DNA of 16,584 bases from an uncultured Demequina sp. (GCA_937925595.1 CALALQ010000341.1:1-16584), one strand, 5' to 3'. Positions 8,760 to 16,390 are shown, numbered from the stretch's first letter. Notes: generated by a model from the letters alone, not told the origin. Numbers and translations are program-made.

Positions 8760-9452
8760 ATGACACGCGAAGTCAGCTCACAAATCATCTTGGCCGAGTG
8801 GCTCTTCGTGGAGACGGTAGACGACGTACGCCGGCGAAGCGCCACGCCTGAGACTCGCTCTCGTTACGAGCTTCTCGGCATTGCGCCGCTGCTCCGAAAG
8901 CTGCTTCTGGACGCGAGCCCGCTCGCCAACACTGTCCGTGAAGTCCGCCCGGAGATTCCTGTCGAGTTCCGTATCAGGCCCCGGACCGAAGCCGCCTACT
9001 TCGAGGAGCCTGACGGCACGAGACGCCCCCAACACGTTGAGCTGGGCGGGCCTGAGCTCAACGTTAGCGATGACGACGACCTTCCTGGGGTCAAACTCAA
9101 GCAGTTCCTGCGGGCCACGGTAGGTTTCATCCAGGGGCAGCCACTAACTGTGCGCGACCTCATTCGCTATTACGCTCATGTCGAAGGTGGCGTGCACTTC
9201 GGTGTTCCGCAAGGTCACGCCGAGCAGGTGCTGAACGAGTTCGCACCCGTCCTGCTCGGACATTCGACTGGCCAGATCGCTATCCTTGCGTACATCGGCA
9301 AGATCGTCGTTGACGCGCTGACGCCGCTGCACGAGTCGATCCTCATCTCGCCGATGATTGACCGCAGAATCCACATGCGCAACGATGCAGGCTACTACGA
9401 CGGTCACTGGATAACCGAGCACCAAGAACGGACTCAGCAAGGCGCTCCTTAG
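8760..9452 (+). CDS. Uncharacterised 230-residue protein
   Basis: I do not recognise this protein. The start at 8760 is chosen for its strong ribosome site; the frame is open further upstream to 8535. The N-terminal 60 residues are predicted mainly helical (AEWLFVETVDDVRRR, LLRKLLLDA). A middle segment rich in charged residues includes a run of four Asp at 104-107. The C-terminal half holds a striking motif, IRYYAHVEGGVHFGVPQ (135-151), with His140 and His146 around a Gly pair; it looks like a conserved functional or ligand-binding site. It is then hydrophobic and possibly beta/alpha (GQIAILAYIGKIVVDAL, 171-187). No signal peptide or clear membrane span is visible. It sits between the CHAT protease and the dGTPase operon on the same strand, separated from both by about 350 bases, so partnership with either is only an inference. 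A defence-associated accessory protein or CHAT substrate is possible. Confidence 0.75.
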   Translation: MTREVSSQIILAEWLFVETVDDVRRRSATPETRSRYELLGIAPLLRKLLLDASPLANTVREVRPEIPVEFRIRPRTEAAYFEEPDGTRRPQHVELGGPELNVSDDDDLPGVKLKQFLRATVGFIQGQPLTVRDLIRYYAHVEGGVHFGVPQGHAEQVLNEFAPVLLGHSTGQIAILAYIGKIVVDALTPLHESILISPMIDRRIHMRNDAGYYDGHWITEHQERTQQGAP

Positions 9453-9823
9453 AGCACTCTCGTCCAGCTCGACGCGCCGATAGAAGCGTTCCCAGGATCC
9501 GGCGGCGTTTCCGCGCGGCGAAGGGACCAGAACGAGCGCCGGTGCCGTTGCATCAATGGCGTTTCGCTATGTGGTTTAGCCTCCCGGCTGGCCCTAGTCG
9601 CGCCTGGAGGGTACGTCGCGCGATGCGCGCTCGCGAGTGGTTGCAGTCTCCAGACAGTCGGGGGTCTACGCGTGCGCCGTACGCGGGACCGTCGGCACCC
9701 AACCCACGCCGATCCGGGGCGCTCGAACAACATCAACTAGGCCGCGGCGGTACAGCGCCTGTGTCGGCCCCGTATGGTAGTAAGTACGTGAACGCGTTGG
9801 TTGTCGATCTCGGGGAGCGTGCG
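9453..9823. other. Intergenic region preceding the dGTPase-ietAS operon
   Basis: No gene is supported in about 370 bases. The downstream gene's frame is open back to 9542, but that extension is Arg/Ser/Pro-rich and lacks a ribosome site. The right end contains a -10-like TATGGT and the ribosome site of the small protein, so this is the likely promoter region for the four-gene operon. Confidence 0.45.
9773..9778 (+). promoter_or_regulatory. Candidate -10 element of the dGTPase-ietAS operon promoter
   Basis: TATGGT, in CGTATGGTAGTAAG, fits an actinobacterial TANNNT -10 box. Transcription would begin near 9785-9788, just before or at GTG 9788, giving either a roughly 40-base leader to ATG 9824 or a leaderless GTG start. 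No good -35 was seen at the right distance, so this is tentative. Confidence 0.3.
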
Positions 9824-10060
9824 ATGAGTCTTGTTACCGCTCAGGGGCGGCAGGCCCGCCAATATCTTGACGAAGAGATCGTTCGGGTGAGTGAACTAGT
9901 CGCGGCTGGAATCGACGACGAGCCGAAAGTCTTGGAGGCGCTAGACCGCTTCCGCTCAACCGCAGACGAGGCGATAGTTCGAGAGGCAATCTGGCGCCTC
10001 ATCGACAGTCAGCAGGTGCAGTTGACGAGTGATCGGCGGCTGCGCCGGGTTGGTGCGTGA
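9824..10060 (+). CDS. Small 78-residue protein, first gene of the dGTPase-ietAS operon
   Basis: I do not recognise a family. ATG 9824 is preceded by GGGGAG (9812-9817) with a 6-base spacer; an in-frame GTG at 9788 could give a 90-residue leaderless version. The product is acidic and helical in its first two thirds, with a segment VREAIWRLIDSQQVQLTSDR near the end that resembles the last helix and wing of a small winged-helix domain. Its TGA overlaps the dGTPase GTG start (GTGA, 10057-10060), so the two are almost certainly translationally coupled. A role as regulator, inhibitor (antitoxin-like) or specificity partner of the dGTPase is plausible from this coupling but is inference. Confidence 0.7.
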   Translation: MSLVTAQGRQARQYLDEEIVRVSELVAAGIDDEPKVLEALDRFRSTADEAIVREAIWRLIDSQQVQLTSDRRLRRVGA

Positions 10061-11301
10061 GCGGCGACCAGACAGACGACTATCGCTCTCCTGCAGAGCA
10101 TGATTACGATCGTCTGCTGTATTCGTCCGCGTACCGGCGGCTAACCGGGGTCACGCAGGTCGTCGCTGTCGGTGAAAGACAGCTTCTTCACAACCGGCTA
10201 ACGCACACGCAGAAGGTTGCGCAGCTTAGCCGCCGGATCGCACAGTTCCTGCAGCGGCGCTACGAGGCCGACGTGGACGTAGATTCTGCCGAGGCTGCTG
10301 GCCTTGCGCACGATCTGGGGCATCCACCTTTCGGGCATATCGCGGAGCGAGTTCTCGACGAATGCTGCACGGCGTCAGATGTGGACGGCTTCGAAGGCAA
10401 CGCTCAGAGCTTCCGGATCGTAACGAAGCTTGCAGTGCGGCGCGAACAGTTGAGCCTAGATCTATCGGCGCGAACGCTCGACGGGATACTGAAGTACCCG
10501 TGGATGAGCGACCACCCGAACGCTCGAAAAAAGGACAAGTGGGGCGCCTACCTTTCGGAGCGCGACGACTTTCAGCAGGTTCGCACAGACCCCGACGACA
10601 CATCTCAGAGTCTTGAAGCCGCGATCATGGACTGGGCGGACGATATCAGTTATGCAGTCCACGATCTCGAAGACTTCTACCGGGCGGGCTTCATTCGGCT
10701 CGGCAGCCTGTTTCGCGATGAAGTCGCCAGAACAGAGTTTCTTGCGAAGGCGCTTAAGGAGTGGGGCGGTGAGGATTGGTCCGCGGAAGCTACGGAGGTC
10801 TTTGACTTCATTAGTCGATTCGTTCTCATCGAGGCTGACTTCGACGGCACGGAGCGTAGCCGATCCGAGGTAAACCGAATGGGGTCGGCGCTCATTGGCA
10901 GATACGTTCTGGGAACGGAGTTGAACGCAACCGGCGGGCTCGAGATCAGTGAGGACCTGCGAAAAGAAGTGCACCTGCTCAAGCAGCTGACTTGGCAGTT
11001 TGTGATCAACGACCCGCCGCTGGCGACTCTGCAGCGTGGCCAGGAGCGTGTCGTTCGTGACCTATTCGAGGCGCTCACGGAGTGGACCGCGCAAGAGCGG
11101 CGTCAACAGCGCCTCCCGACTCGCTTACGGGACCTTCTGGAGCGCACTTCCAAGGAAGAGCACGTCTCTGACCGAGCAGCCCGGGCACGCGCTACAGCGG
11201 ATTACATTAGTTCCCTCACAGAAGACCAGGCGCTCGATCTCCACTCGAGATTGCATGGCTATTCTCGCGGCAGCATTCAGGACACCTGGGTTGCCTACTA
11301 G
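10057..11301 (+). CDS. dgt: dGTPase-like HD-domain deoxynucleotide triphosphohydrolase
   Basis: Probable dNTP triphosphohydrolase, cleaving dGTP or another dNTP to deoxynucleoside and tripolyphosphate. Members of this family protect bacteria from phages by depleting dNTPs. The HD-domain metal ligands are visible: His50 in NRLTHTQKVAQ, His85-Asp86 in GLAHDLGHPPFGH, and Asp195/Asp196 in MDWADDISYAVHDLED. The family signature FEGNAQSFRI (112-121) is also present. At 414 residues, length is normal for the short bacterial form. It starts with GTG overlapping the stop of the 78-residue gene and has little ribosome site of its own, so it is probably expressed by coupling. It is followed after 21 bases by an AAA ATPase gene, indicating one operon with ietAS. 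Housekeeping dNTP pool control is the alternative, but the mobile-element and defence context favours antiviral use. Confidence 0.9.
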   Translation: MSGDQTDDYRSPAEHDYDRLLYSSAYRRLTGVTQVVAVGERQLLHNRLTHTQKVAQLSRRIAQFLQRRYEADVDVDSAEAAGLAHDLGHPPFGHIAERVLDECCTASDVDGFEGNAQSFRIVTKLAVRREQLSLDLSARTLDGILKYPWMSDHPNARKKDKWGAYLSERDDFQQVRTDPDDTSQSLEAAIMDWADDISYAVHDLEDFYRAGFIRLGSLFRDEVARTEFLAKALKEWGGEDWSAEATEVFDFISRFVLIEADFDGTERSRSEVNRMGSALIGRYVLGTELNATGGLEISEDLRKEVHLLKQLTWQFVINDPPLATLQRGQERVVRDLFEALTEWTAQERRQQRLPTRLRDLLERTSKEEHVSDRAARARATADYISSLTEDQALDLHSRLHGYSRGSIQDTWVAY

Positions 11302-11322
11302 GTCAGGAAGGGGCGCAGGCGA

Positions 11323-12219
11323 GTGACTCGGTCTGAGTTGATATTTGACCTTGCCGCGGCGGCGCTTGAAGGGGATGCGGCGGCCGTTCAGCGGTTGGCG
11401 TCAATCGTGGCGGACGAAGAGGAACGTATCGGCCACACGCGTGTAGCCGCACGTCTTCGGGCTCTCATTGACGCGAGTGATTTTCGCCTGCGTCCGGGCG
11501 AAGCCATTGCAGCACCCGTGGCTAGATCTGGTGCGAGCCTGCGGGTCGCAAATCGGTCTATGAGTGACGTCCAACTTACAACGACGAACCGGGATACGCT
11601 GCGAGCGCTGATTGTCGAGCAGCGCCACGCGCGCGATCTCCGGGCTGTCGGGCTGGAGCCGCGCCATCGCCTCCTTCTGACCGGTGCACCGGGAACGGGC
11701 AAGACTACCGTGGCCGAAGCTGTCGCCAAGGAGCTCGGCGTTCCGTTTAGAGTCATCCAATACGAGGATGTGATTGGCAGCTACCTCGGCGAAACTTCTA
11801 GTCGCCTGCATCTCCTGTTCACGGAAGCCGCGACGTCACCATCAGTCCTCTTTCTCGACGAGTTCGACACCTTGGCGAAGGAACGGGGCGATCACCACGA
11901 CAACGGTGAGGTGAAGCGAGTTGTCAGCACTTTGCTCCTGCAGATCGACGCGCTTCCCAGCCATGTACTGGTCATTGCGGCGACCAACCATCAGGAATTG
12001 CTCGACCGCGCTGCCTGGCGTCGGTTCCAGGTGGTCATCGAGATGCCGCTACCGGACCTCAACGAGAGACGACAGTTCGCGGAGGTGCTGTCTAAGCGCG
12101 TGGGCCTGAGCGCGACCGCAGAACTCACGGCAGCGTTGGACAAGCAATCGAGTTTCGCGGACGTCGAGAACCTCGTGCTCGATGCGCGTCGGAGAGAAGT
12201 TCTATCGGAGTATCTGTAA
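11323..12219 (+). CDS. ietA: AAA-family ATPase, IetA-like component of the IetAS antiphage pair
   Basis: AAA ATPase of 298 residues that probably controls the downstream subtilase. The C-terminal AAA module has Walker A GAPGTGKT (121-128), Walker B SVLFLDEFD (174-182), sensor 1 AATN (219-222) and arginine-finger-type arginines in DRAAWRRF (228-235). The N-terminal 80 residues are helical and probably mediate partner contact. In the known ietA-ietS pair (first described as a plasmid incompatibility-linked toxin-antitoxin pair and later reported as antiphage), a compact AAA ATPase precedes an S8 serine protease exactly as here. The GTG start at 11323 follows a purine-rich ribosome site, AGGAAGGGG, 21 bases after the dGTPase stop. 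Assignment to IetA rests on size, motifs and pairing; I could not run a database comparison. Confidence 0.85.
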   Translation: MTRSELIFDLAAAALEGDAAAVQRLASIVADEEERIGHTRVAARLRALIDASDFRLRPGEAIAAPVARSGASLRVANRSMSDVQLTTTNRDTLRALIVEQRHARDLRAVGLEPRHRLLLTGAPGTGKTTVAEAVAKELGVPFRVIQYEDVIGSYLGETSSRLHLLFTEAATSPSVLFLDEFDTLAKERGDHHDNGEVKRVVSTLLLQIDALPSHVLVIAATNHQELLDRAAWRRFQVVIEMPLPDLNERRQFAEVLSKRVGLSATAELTAALDKQSSFADVENLVLDARRREVLSEYL

Positions 12220-12243
12220 TTGATCACAGCGTTGATCTCACTT

Positions 12244-12250
12244 AGGGGGA
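12244..12250 (+). promoter_or_regulatory. Ribosome binding site deciding the IetS start
   Basis: AGGGGGA lies 6 bases before ATG 12257 and only 3 bases before the in-frame GTG 12254, so ATG 12257 is the better start. Confidence 0.6.
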
Positions 12251-12256
12251 AGTGTG

Positions 12257-14821
12257 ATGTCGAGCGCCGAGGCGCAACGTGCCTACCCGATACTGACGGT
12301 CAGTACGACTGATGGAGGTGCGCGAACTGGACTGAATCCGTACTACCCCGGTCGTCAGGGCCCGGGAGGCGCCGCGCAGCGCGGCCGCCTAGCCCCTCGG
12401 TTTGCCGCTCTGCAAGCGGCGATGGCCAACGAGCGTCTACAAATCACGACCACCATCGACGGATACGATCCGGAGCTAGTGGTCGTATTGGAGGTCCGCG
12501 ACTCGATCACCGACTTTCAGGCGGCCGTGCGAGGCATTTCAGGACTTGAGTTCTTGGCCGAGGTGGACGAGGGCGAAGAAGAACCAGACGAAGGTTTCAC
12601 CACGAGAGATGGTGATCTTATTCCTCTCAGCTTCTACGTCGTGGCGCAGAACCAACGAGCCCTGCAACAACTCCTGAGCATGTGGGATAGATGGTGCTCT
12701 AACCCTTCCGTGACTTTCGACACCGGCCTTTATCCGTGGAAGCGAGTCTTTGACATGCTCAAGGACGTCCGACCGTGGAACGCGCAGGACCGACTTCAGG
12801 GCACAACGATCGTCGAGGTCTGGCAGCAACTCCTCAATGGCGGGGCTACCAGCGTCACCGGAGAGATCGAACTATGGTTTCGCGACAGCGCCAACGTCAG
12901 GCGAGAGGTCGAGGATCAGTTGCGTGCAGAACTGGCCGTCGCCGGCTGCGCGGTCGTGGATGCCTTGCAAATCCCGGCGATCGCATATCACGCCGTACTC
13001 GCGCGGTTCCCTGCCGACGTGGCACGACAGCTCCTTGCGGGCGACGGTGCAATCATCAACAATCCGCGCATAGCAGCCGCCCGGCCGCAATCGATCGGGC
13101 TGAGTTCCGCCAGACTTGCACCTCCGACCCAAGTGCCACCAGTGGGTGGACGCCTCGCCTCAGGTAGCCCTCTGGTTGCGATTCTGGATGGAGTTCCGCT
13201 CGAAGGTCATGATGCCCTCCGGGGCCGAATTGCGATGGATGATCCGCATGATTTCGCGGGACGGGTTGAGGCACGGCAGCGCGAGCATGGCACTGGCGTA
13301 GCCTCCGGAGTGATCTGGGGTGACCTGGCGCGCGGGGATGATCCGCTCGATCGCCCGGTCGTCGTTCATCCAATCTTCGTCGTCGGCGAGGGTCATGATG
13401 GCATCGTTACCGAAGCGATGCCTGAAGACCGGCTGCCCGTTGGCGTCATCCATCGCGCACTTCATCGAATACTCCGCGGAACTGCGCAATCACCGGCTGT
13501 ATCCCCAGCAGTCCGTGTGGTTGTACTCGCGGCCGGACACACGGCGCTACCCTTCGGAAGTCGGGTCAGTCCTTGGGGGCGACTTCTCGACGCGTGGTCG
13601 AGTGCGCGCGACGTCCTGTTCATCGTCAGCGCTGGCAACTATCGCGGCGCGATCGAACTTGGCCACGACGCGGGGCTCGATCTCCTCGACGACCTGCCAG
13701 CGTTGCGTCAAGCTGTCCAACAGGCGCTATTTGAGAGCGCGCATGAGCGTCGCATCCTTTCACCAGCCGACTCCGTGAACAGCTTGACAGTGGGTGCGCG
13801 TCACAGTGATGCGGCCGATTATGCGCCCGCCGCATCCCTGCTAGATGTGATGGGGGATGAGCGCTTGCCCAGCCCGACCAGCGCGCTGGGTGGCGGATTC
13901 AATCGTCAGGTAAAGCCAGACGTATTCGCTGACGGTGGACGCGTGCATTATCGACAGCGTCTTGACGCAGATCACGTTCACCTCGAGGAGGCCCTCGGCT
14001 CAGACACCGCACCCGGCATTCTTGTGGCTGCTCCTGGGGCTGCAGGTCAGACAGATCGCTACCAGTGGATGCAGGGCACCTCGGCTGCTACCGCAGTGAT
14101 TGGCCACGCAGCCGGCCGAGTCGCATCGGTGCTATCTTCGACAACTCCCGCCGTAGTAGACCCCGACTTCATCGGTGTGGCAACGAAGGCGCTCATTGTC
14201 AACGCTGCATCCTGGTCCCGAGCACACGAGTCGATCGGCGAGGTACTGAATATCGCAGACCCTGCGGCAATTCGCAGATCTGCAGCCAGACTCCTCGGCT
14301 TCGGGGCCGTCGATGTGGGGCGGATCGCCGAGTGCGGTCCCCAGCGGGTGACTCTGGTCGCGACCGGCCGCGTCGCAGTCGATCGTGCTCGCGAGGTCGA
14401 ACTCCCGGTGCCGCCCAGCCTTAGCGGGCGCCAAGACTGGCGACGAGTTTCAGCAACCCTCGCCTGGTTCACCCCAATCAACCCTCGGCATCGCAGCTAC
14501 CGGTCGGCCAGACTCTGGCTAGAGCCAGTGAATTTGACCCAAGTGGGGCTGAGGCGGTCGGAGGTCGACCATAACGCGGTGAAAAGGGGGTCGACCCACC
14601 ACGAGCAGTACGAAGGTGTGCGACGGATGGCGTACGGCGACGACACCGCTATGCGCTTCCGCGTGAACTGCACTAACGGAGCTGGCGAGCTATCGGGTGC
14701 AGTCGCCTTCGCGCTCGTACTCACGTTCGAAGTCGAAGAGGAGTCGGCAATTCCCGTCTACGACGAAATCGCAGTTGCCATACGAAGCCGCACGCGCGTC
14801 ATCACTCGCACGGCGGTGTAG
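12257..14821 (+). CDS. ietS: S8 subtilisin-like serine protease, IetS-like component of the IetAS pair
   Basis: Predicted serine protease of the subtilase family, 854 residues from ATG 12257. The full catalytic set is visible: Asp311 in LVAILDGVPL, His344 in REHGTGVASGVIWG, oxyanion Asn461 in LFIVSAGNYRG and Ser609 in MQGTSAATAVIGHAAG. About 300 residues precede the protease domain, with no signal peptide, so it is probably cytoplasmic and the N-terminal part may be regulatory rather than a secretion prosequence. About 200 residues follow the serine and contain a probable beta-rich domain. The gene starts 37 bases after the IetA stop on the same strand. In the known pair the protease is the effector and the ATPase its partner; the same is inferred here. 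No terminator was evident after the stop. Confidence 0.88.
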   Translation: MSSAEAQRAYPILTVSTTDGGARTGLNPYYPGRQGPGGAAQRGRLAPRFAALQAAMANERLQITTTIDGYDPELVVVLEVRDSITDFQAAVRGISGLEFLAEVDEGEEEPDEGFTTRDGDLIPLSFYVVAQNQRALQQLLSMWDRWCSNPSVTFDTGLYPWKRVFDMLKDVRPWNAQDRLQGTTIVEVWQQLLNGGATSVTGEIELWFRDSANVRREVEDQLRAELAVAGCAVVDALQIPAIAYHAVLARFPADVARQLLAGDGAIINNPRIAAARPQSIGLSSARLAPPTQVPPVGGRLASGSPLVAILDGVPLEGHDALRGRIAMDDPHDFAGRVEARQREHGTGVASGVIWGDLARGDDPLDRPVVVHPIFVVGEGHDGIVTEAMPEDRLPVGVIHRALHRILRGTAQSPAVSPAVRVVVLAAGHTALPFGSRVSPWGRLLDAWSSARDVLFIVSAGNYRGAIELGHDAGLDLLDDLPALRQAVQQALFESAHERRILSPADSVNSLTVGARHSDAADYAPAASLLDVMGDERLPSPTSALGGGFNRQVKPDVFADGGRVHYRQRLDADHVHLEEALGSDTAPGILVAAPGAAGQTDRYQWMQGTSAATAVIGHAAGRVASVLSSTTPAVVDPDFIGVATKALIVNAASWSRAHESIGEVLNIADPAAIRRSAARLLGFGAVDVGRIAECGPQRVTLVATGRVAVDRAREVELPVPPSLSGRQDWRRVSATLAWFTPINPRHRSYRSARLWLEPVNLTQVGLRRSEVDHNAVKRGSTHHEQYEGVRRMAYGDDTAMRFRVNCTNGAGELSGAVAFALVLTFEVEEESAIPVYDEIAVAIRSRTRVITRTAV

Positions 14822-15172
14822 AGAGCGTACGCGAGCTCGCTGTCGATGCCGTGGGTTGGCGCCGGTTGTCAGAGTCCGCCAAAGGCCGTCGATGCGCGCG
14901 CGATATGGCGTTCAATGTTCCAGCCTCGGACCCGGCGCAAGCGGCTGGCGGCACCGCGGATTGCTTGCCACCGATCACGCTCGGGAGCCCACTGATTCGC
15001 GCGTTAGTGGCCGCGACCTCACCGTTCGCCAGCTGCAGGTTCGACCCGCTCAAGCAGTGGAGGAGCCCGAATTGGGGGACGCGCCTACCCCGCCCTGCAC
15101 GTGCTCGCTTGAGGATCACCCCGCGCCTACCTGCCGCTGAGGCGTTAGGCTGCACCGCCCGTGGCGCGGGTG
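14822..15172. other. Intergenic region between ietS and the excisionase-like gene
   Basis: I see no supported gene, RNA or repeat in these 351 bases. Open frames on both strands have atypical, Arg/Ala/Ser-rich translations without recognisable domains. The genes on either side converge here, so terminators for both would be expected, but I found no clear stem followed by a T-run. Confidence 0.4.
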
Positions 15173-15352
15173 TCAGGCGTCAACGCCGAAGGCGCGCAGC
15201 AGCGGCGCGCAGGGGATCATTTGGCGCGGGCCGAGCTGGACCGTGGGGATCGTCCCGTTCTCGATGCCGAGCTTAATCGTGCGGTAGTCGACGCCGACGA
15301 GCTTTGCGGCATCCTTCATTGTCAGTGCCAGAGAATCTTGCGACCGGTTCAT
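15173..15352 (-). CDS. Excisionase-like small helix-turn-helix DNA-binding protein (59 residues)
   Basis: A short minus-strand gene: ATG at 15352 down to TGA at 15173. The product reads LTMKDAAKLVGVDYRTIK (residues 10-27), then IENGTIPTVQLGPRQMIP. This is the MerR-like winged helix pattern of the excisionase family, where the helix-turn-helix is followed by a short wing. Such proteins bind att or oriT-proximal DNA and direct integrase or control transfer genes; in actinobacterial integrative elements they are frequent neighbours of MobF relaxases. The ribosome site is weak (AGGA close to the ATG). Upstream it shares a divergent intergenic region with the plus-strand gene at 15472. No integrase is visible beside it, so regulation rather than excision is possible. 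Confidence 0.78.
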   Translation of the reverse strand: MNRSQDSLALTMKDAAKLVGVDYRTIKLGIENGTIPTVQLGPRQMIPCAPLLRAFGVDA

Positions 15353-15398
15353 CGTCCTGGCCTTCGGTGAGCCAGCAGTGTCAGTCTCCCTTCATCGC

Positions 15399-15404
15399 AA
15401 AGTA
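15399..15404 (-). promoter_or_regulatory. Candidate -10 box for the excisionase-like gene
   Basis: On the minus strand, TACTTT (15404 to 15399) lies about 47 bases upstream of the ATG. It fits a TANNNT -10 element; the -35 is not convincing. It lies in the divergent region shared with the gene at 15472. Confidence 0.25.
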
Positions 15405-15458
15405 CCACAGGCGTGAGCCAAGATCGACACTCTTCTTCGCGAATCGTCGATGACCTGG

Positions 15459-15464
15459 AATAGT
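15459..15464 (+). promoter_or_regulatory. Candidate -10 box giving a leaderless start at 15472
   Basis: AATAGT ends 7 bases before ATG 15472, the spacing expected when the transcript begins at the start codon. No ribosome binding site precedes this ATG, which agrees with a leaderless mRNA, common in actinobacteria. No -35 was confirmed. Confidence 0.3.
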
Positions 15465-15471
15465 GGGGTCC

Positions 15472-16116
15472 ATGGCAGACGTCGAGGCGCATGACTTCAG
15501 CGACGAACGCATCGATCTCGGCAGCGGCGTGACGCTGCCGAAGTCGTGGAATGCGCGCGTGTCGGGTGAGCAGGACGTGCCCGGCACGATCACCGTCCGT
15601 GTGGAGTGGGATGACACGCTGGGACGCACCGCCGTCGTCTTCGCTGCCCTCGAGCGCGAAGCGGAGGGCGTCGACATCACCAGCCAGGTGCTCCGCGAGG
15701 TGCGAACGCACTGGATCATGACGAGGTCAGCTCTGGATGTCGTCACCGTCGACGTCGACACCGAGGATGGCGACAAGTTCGACCGCATACCAGTGCGCGA
15801 GTTTCTCAGTCGCGTGCGGGCGCAGGAGGAGCGCGAGCCCATGGAATCCCTCCACGCCGCGATCTCCGTGTATCGCGTCGCGACAGCGATCAGCTATCCG
15901 CCACTGAAGCTCGTCGCCGACACTCTCCAGATCAGCCAGAGCACCGCGACCCGCCTCATGAGTCGCGCGCGCGACTCGGGTCTGGCACCCGAAGTCCGCA
16001 TCCAGGAGCCGCGGCGCGCGCCGGCGGTCGACCCCTTCAACCCGGGCGGGTCCTACGACCCCATGGCGCCCCACCACGGGCCTTCCCGGCCCGGAGGGCC
16101 TTCGATGGGCCGATGA
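15472..16116 (+). CDS. Uncharacterised protein with a C-terminal helix-turn-helix region (214 residues)
   Basis: I do not recognise the full-length family. The N-terminal 110 residues alternate beta-like segments and helices (GTITVRVEWDDTLGRTAVVF, 38-57) and are acidic. Residues 143-171, with LVADTLQISQSTATRLMSRA, read as a helix-turn-helix of the type in which one helix (SQSTATRLMSRA) enters the DNA major groove. The last 40 residues are rich in Pro and Gly and probably disordered. ATG 15472 is preferred because of MADVEAHDF and the -10-like box just upstream; an in-frame GTG at 15463 would add three residues. It is transcribed divergently from the excisionase-like gene with about 120 bases between the starts. 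A transcriptional regulator of the element is plausible but not shown. Third codon positions are strongly GC, as in the relaxase. Confidence 0.75.
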   Translation: MADVEAHDFSDERIDLGSGVTLPKSWNARVSGEQDVPGTITVRVEWDDTLGRTAVVFAALEREAEGVDITSQVLREVRTHWIMTRSALDVVTVDVDTEDGDKFDRIPVREFLSRVRAQEEREPMESLHAAISVYRVATAISYPPLKLVADTLQISQSTATRLMSRARDSGLAPEVRIQEPRRAPAVDPFNPGGSYDPMAPHHGPSRPGGPSMGR

Positions 16117-16218
16117 GAGACGTGGTAGAGACGCCGTCTGTTCGCGAGATGCCGTCGACGCGCGGCCGCGACCCGGTTGAACATGTTGCTAAATGAGGAC
16201 CGATGTCTCCAGCAAAGT

Positions 16219-16231
16219 GCCCAAAATGGGC
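16219..16231. repeat. Perfect small palindrome GCCCA-AAA-TGGGC
   Basis: GCCCA and TGGGC flank three A residues. The core resembles the GCCC/TTTT composition of the tandem repeat 80 bases downstream, so both may be sites for the same DNA-binding protein; this is inferred from proximity and similarity only. Confidence 0.4.
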
Positions 16232-16310
16232 GAGACGGGATTGTGCTCGGAGCAGGCGCTCAGATCATCATTCGCCGCGTGCCCGGGAATCACGCCTCAC
16301 GGAGGGCGAT

Positions 16311-16332
16311 TTTTGCCCGCATTTTGCCCGCA
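16311..16332. repeat. Tandem 11-bp direct repeat TTTTGCCCGCA x2
   Basis: Two perfect head-to-tail copies occupy 16311-16321 and 16322-16332, one helical turn apart. Short direct repeats near an attachment core are typical of integrase arm-type or excisionase sites. The repeat is visible directly; the role is inferred. Confidence 0.55.
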
Positions 16333-16390
16333 TCCCATTCGCCGCTGGCTGTTTTCGGACGTCGCTTGATGCCGCTTGAGCCTCGAAAAC

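Noticed and set aside
8416..8763. A 115-codon frame between the CHAT gene and the orphan gene
   Set aside because: Its ATGA overlap with the next gene is suggestive, but there is no convincing ribosome site, the translation is Arg-rich with no motif, and it crosses a nine-C tract.
9542..9823. Upstream extension of the 78-residue gene to ATG 9542
   Set aside because: No ribosome site, and the added segment is Arg/Ser/Pro-rich. ATG 9824 has a well-placed GGGGAG.
16203..16379. A short plus-strand frame beginning MSPAKCPKWARRDC with GAGGA upstream
   Set aside because: It overlaps the palindrome and the tandem repeat, becomes composition noise after about 20 residues, and matches no family I know.
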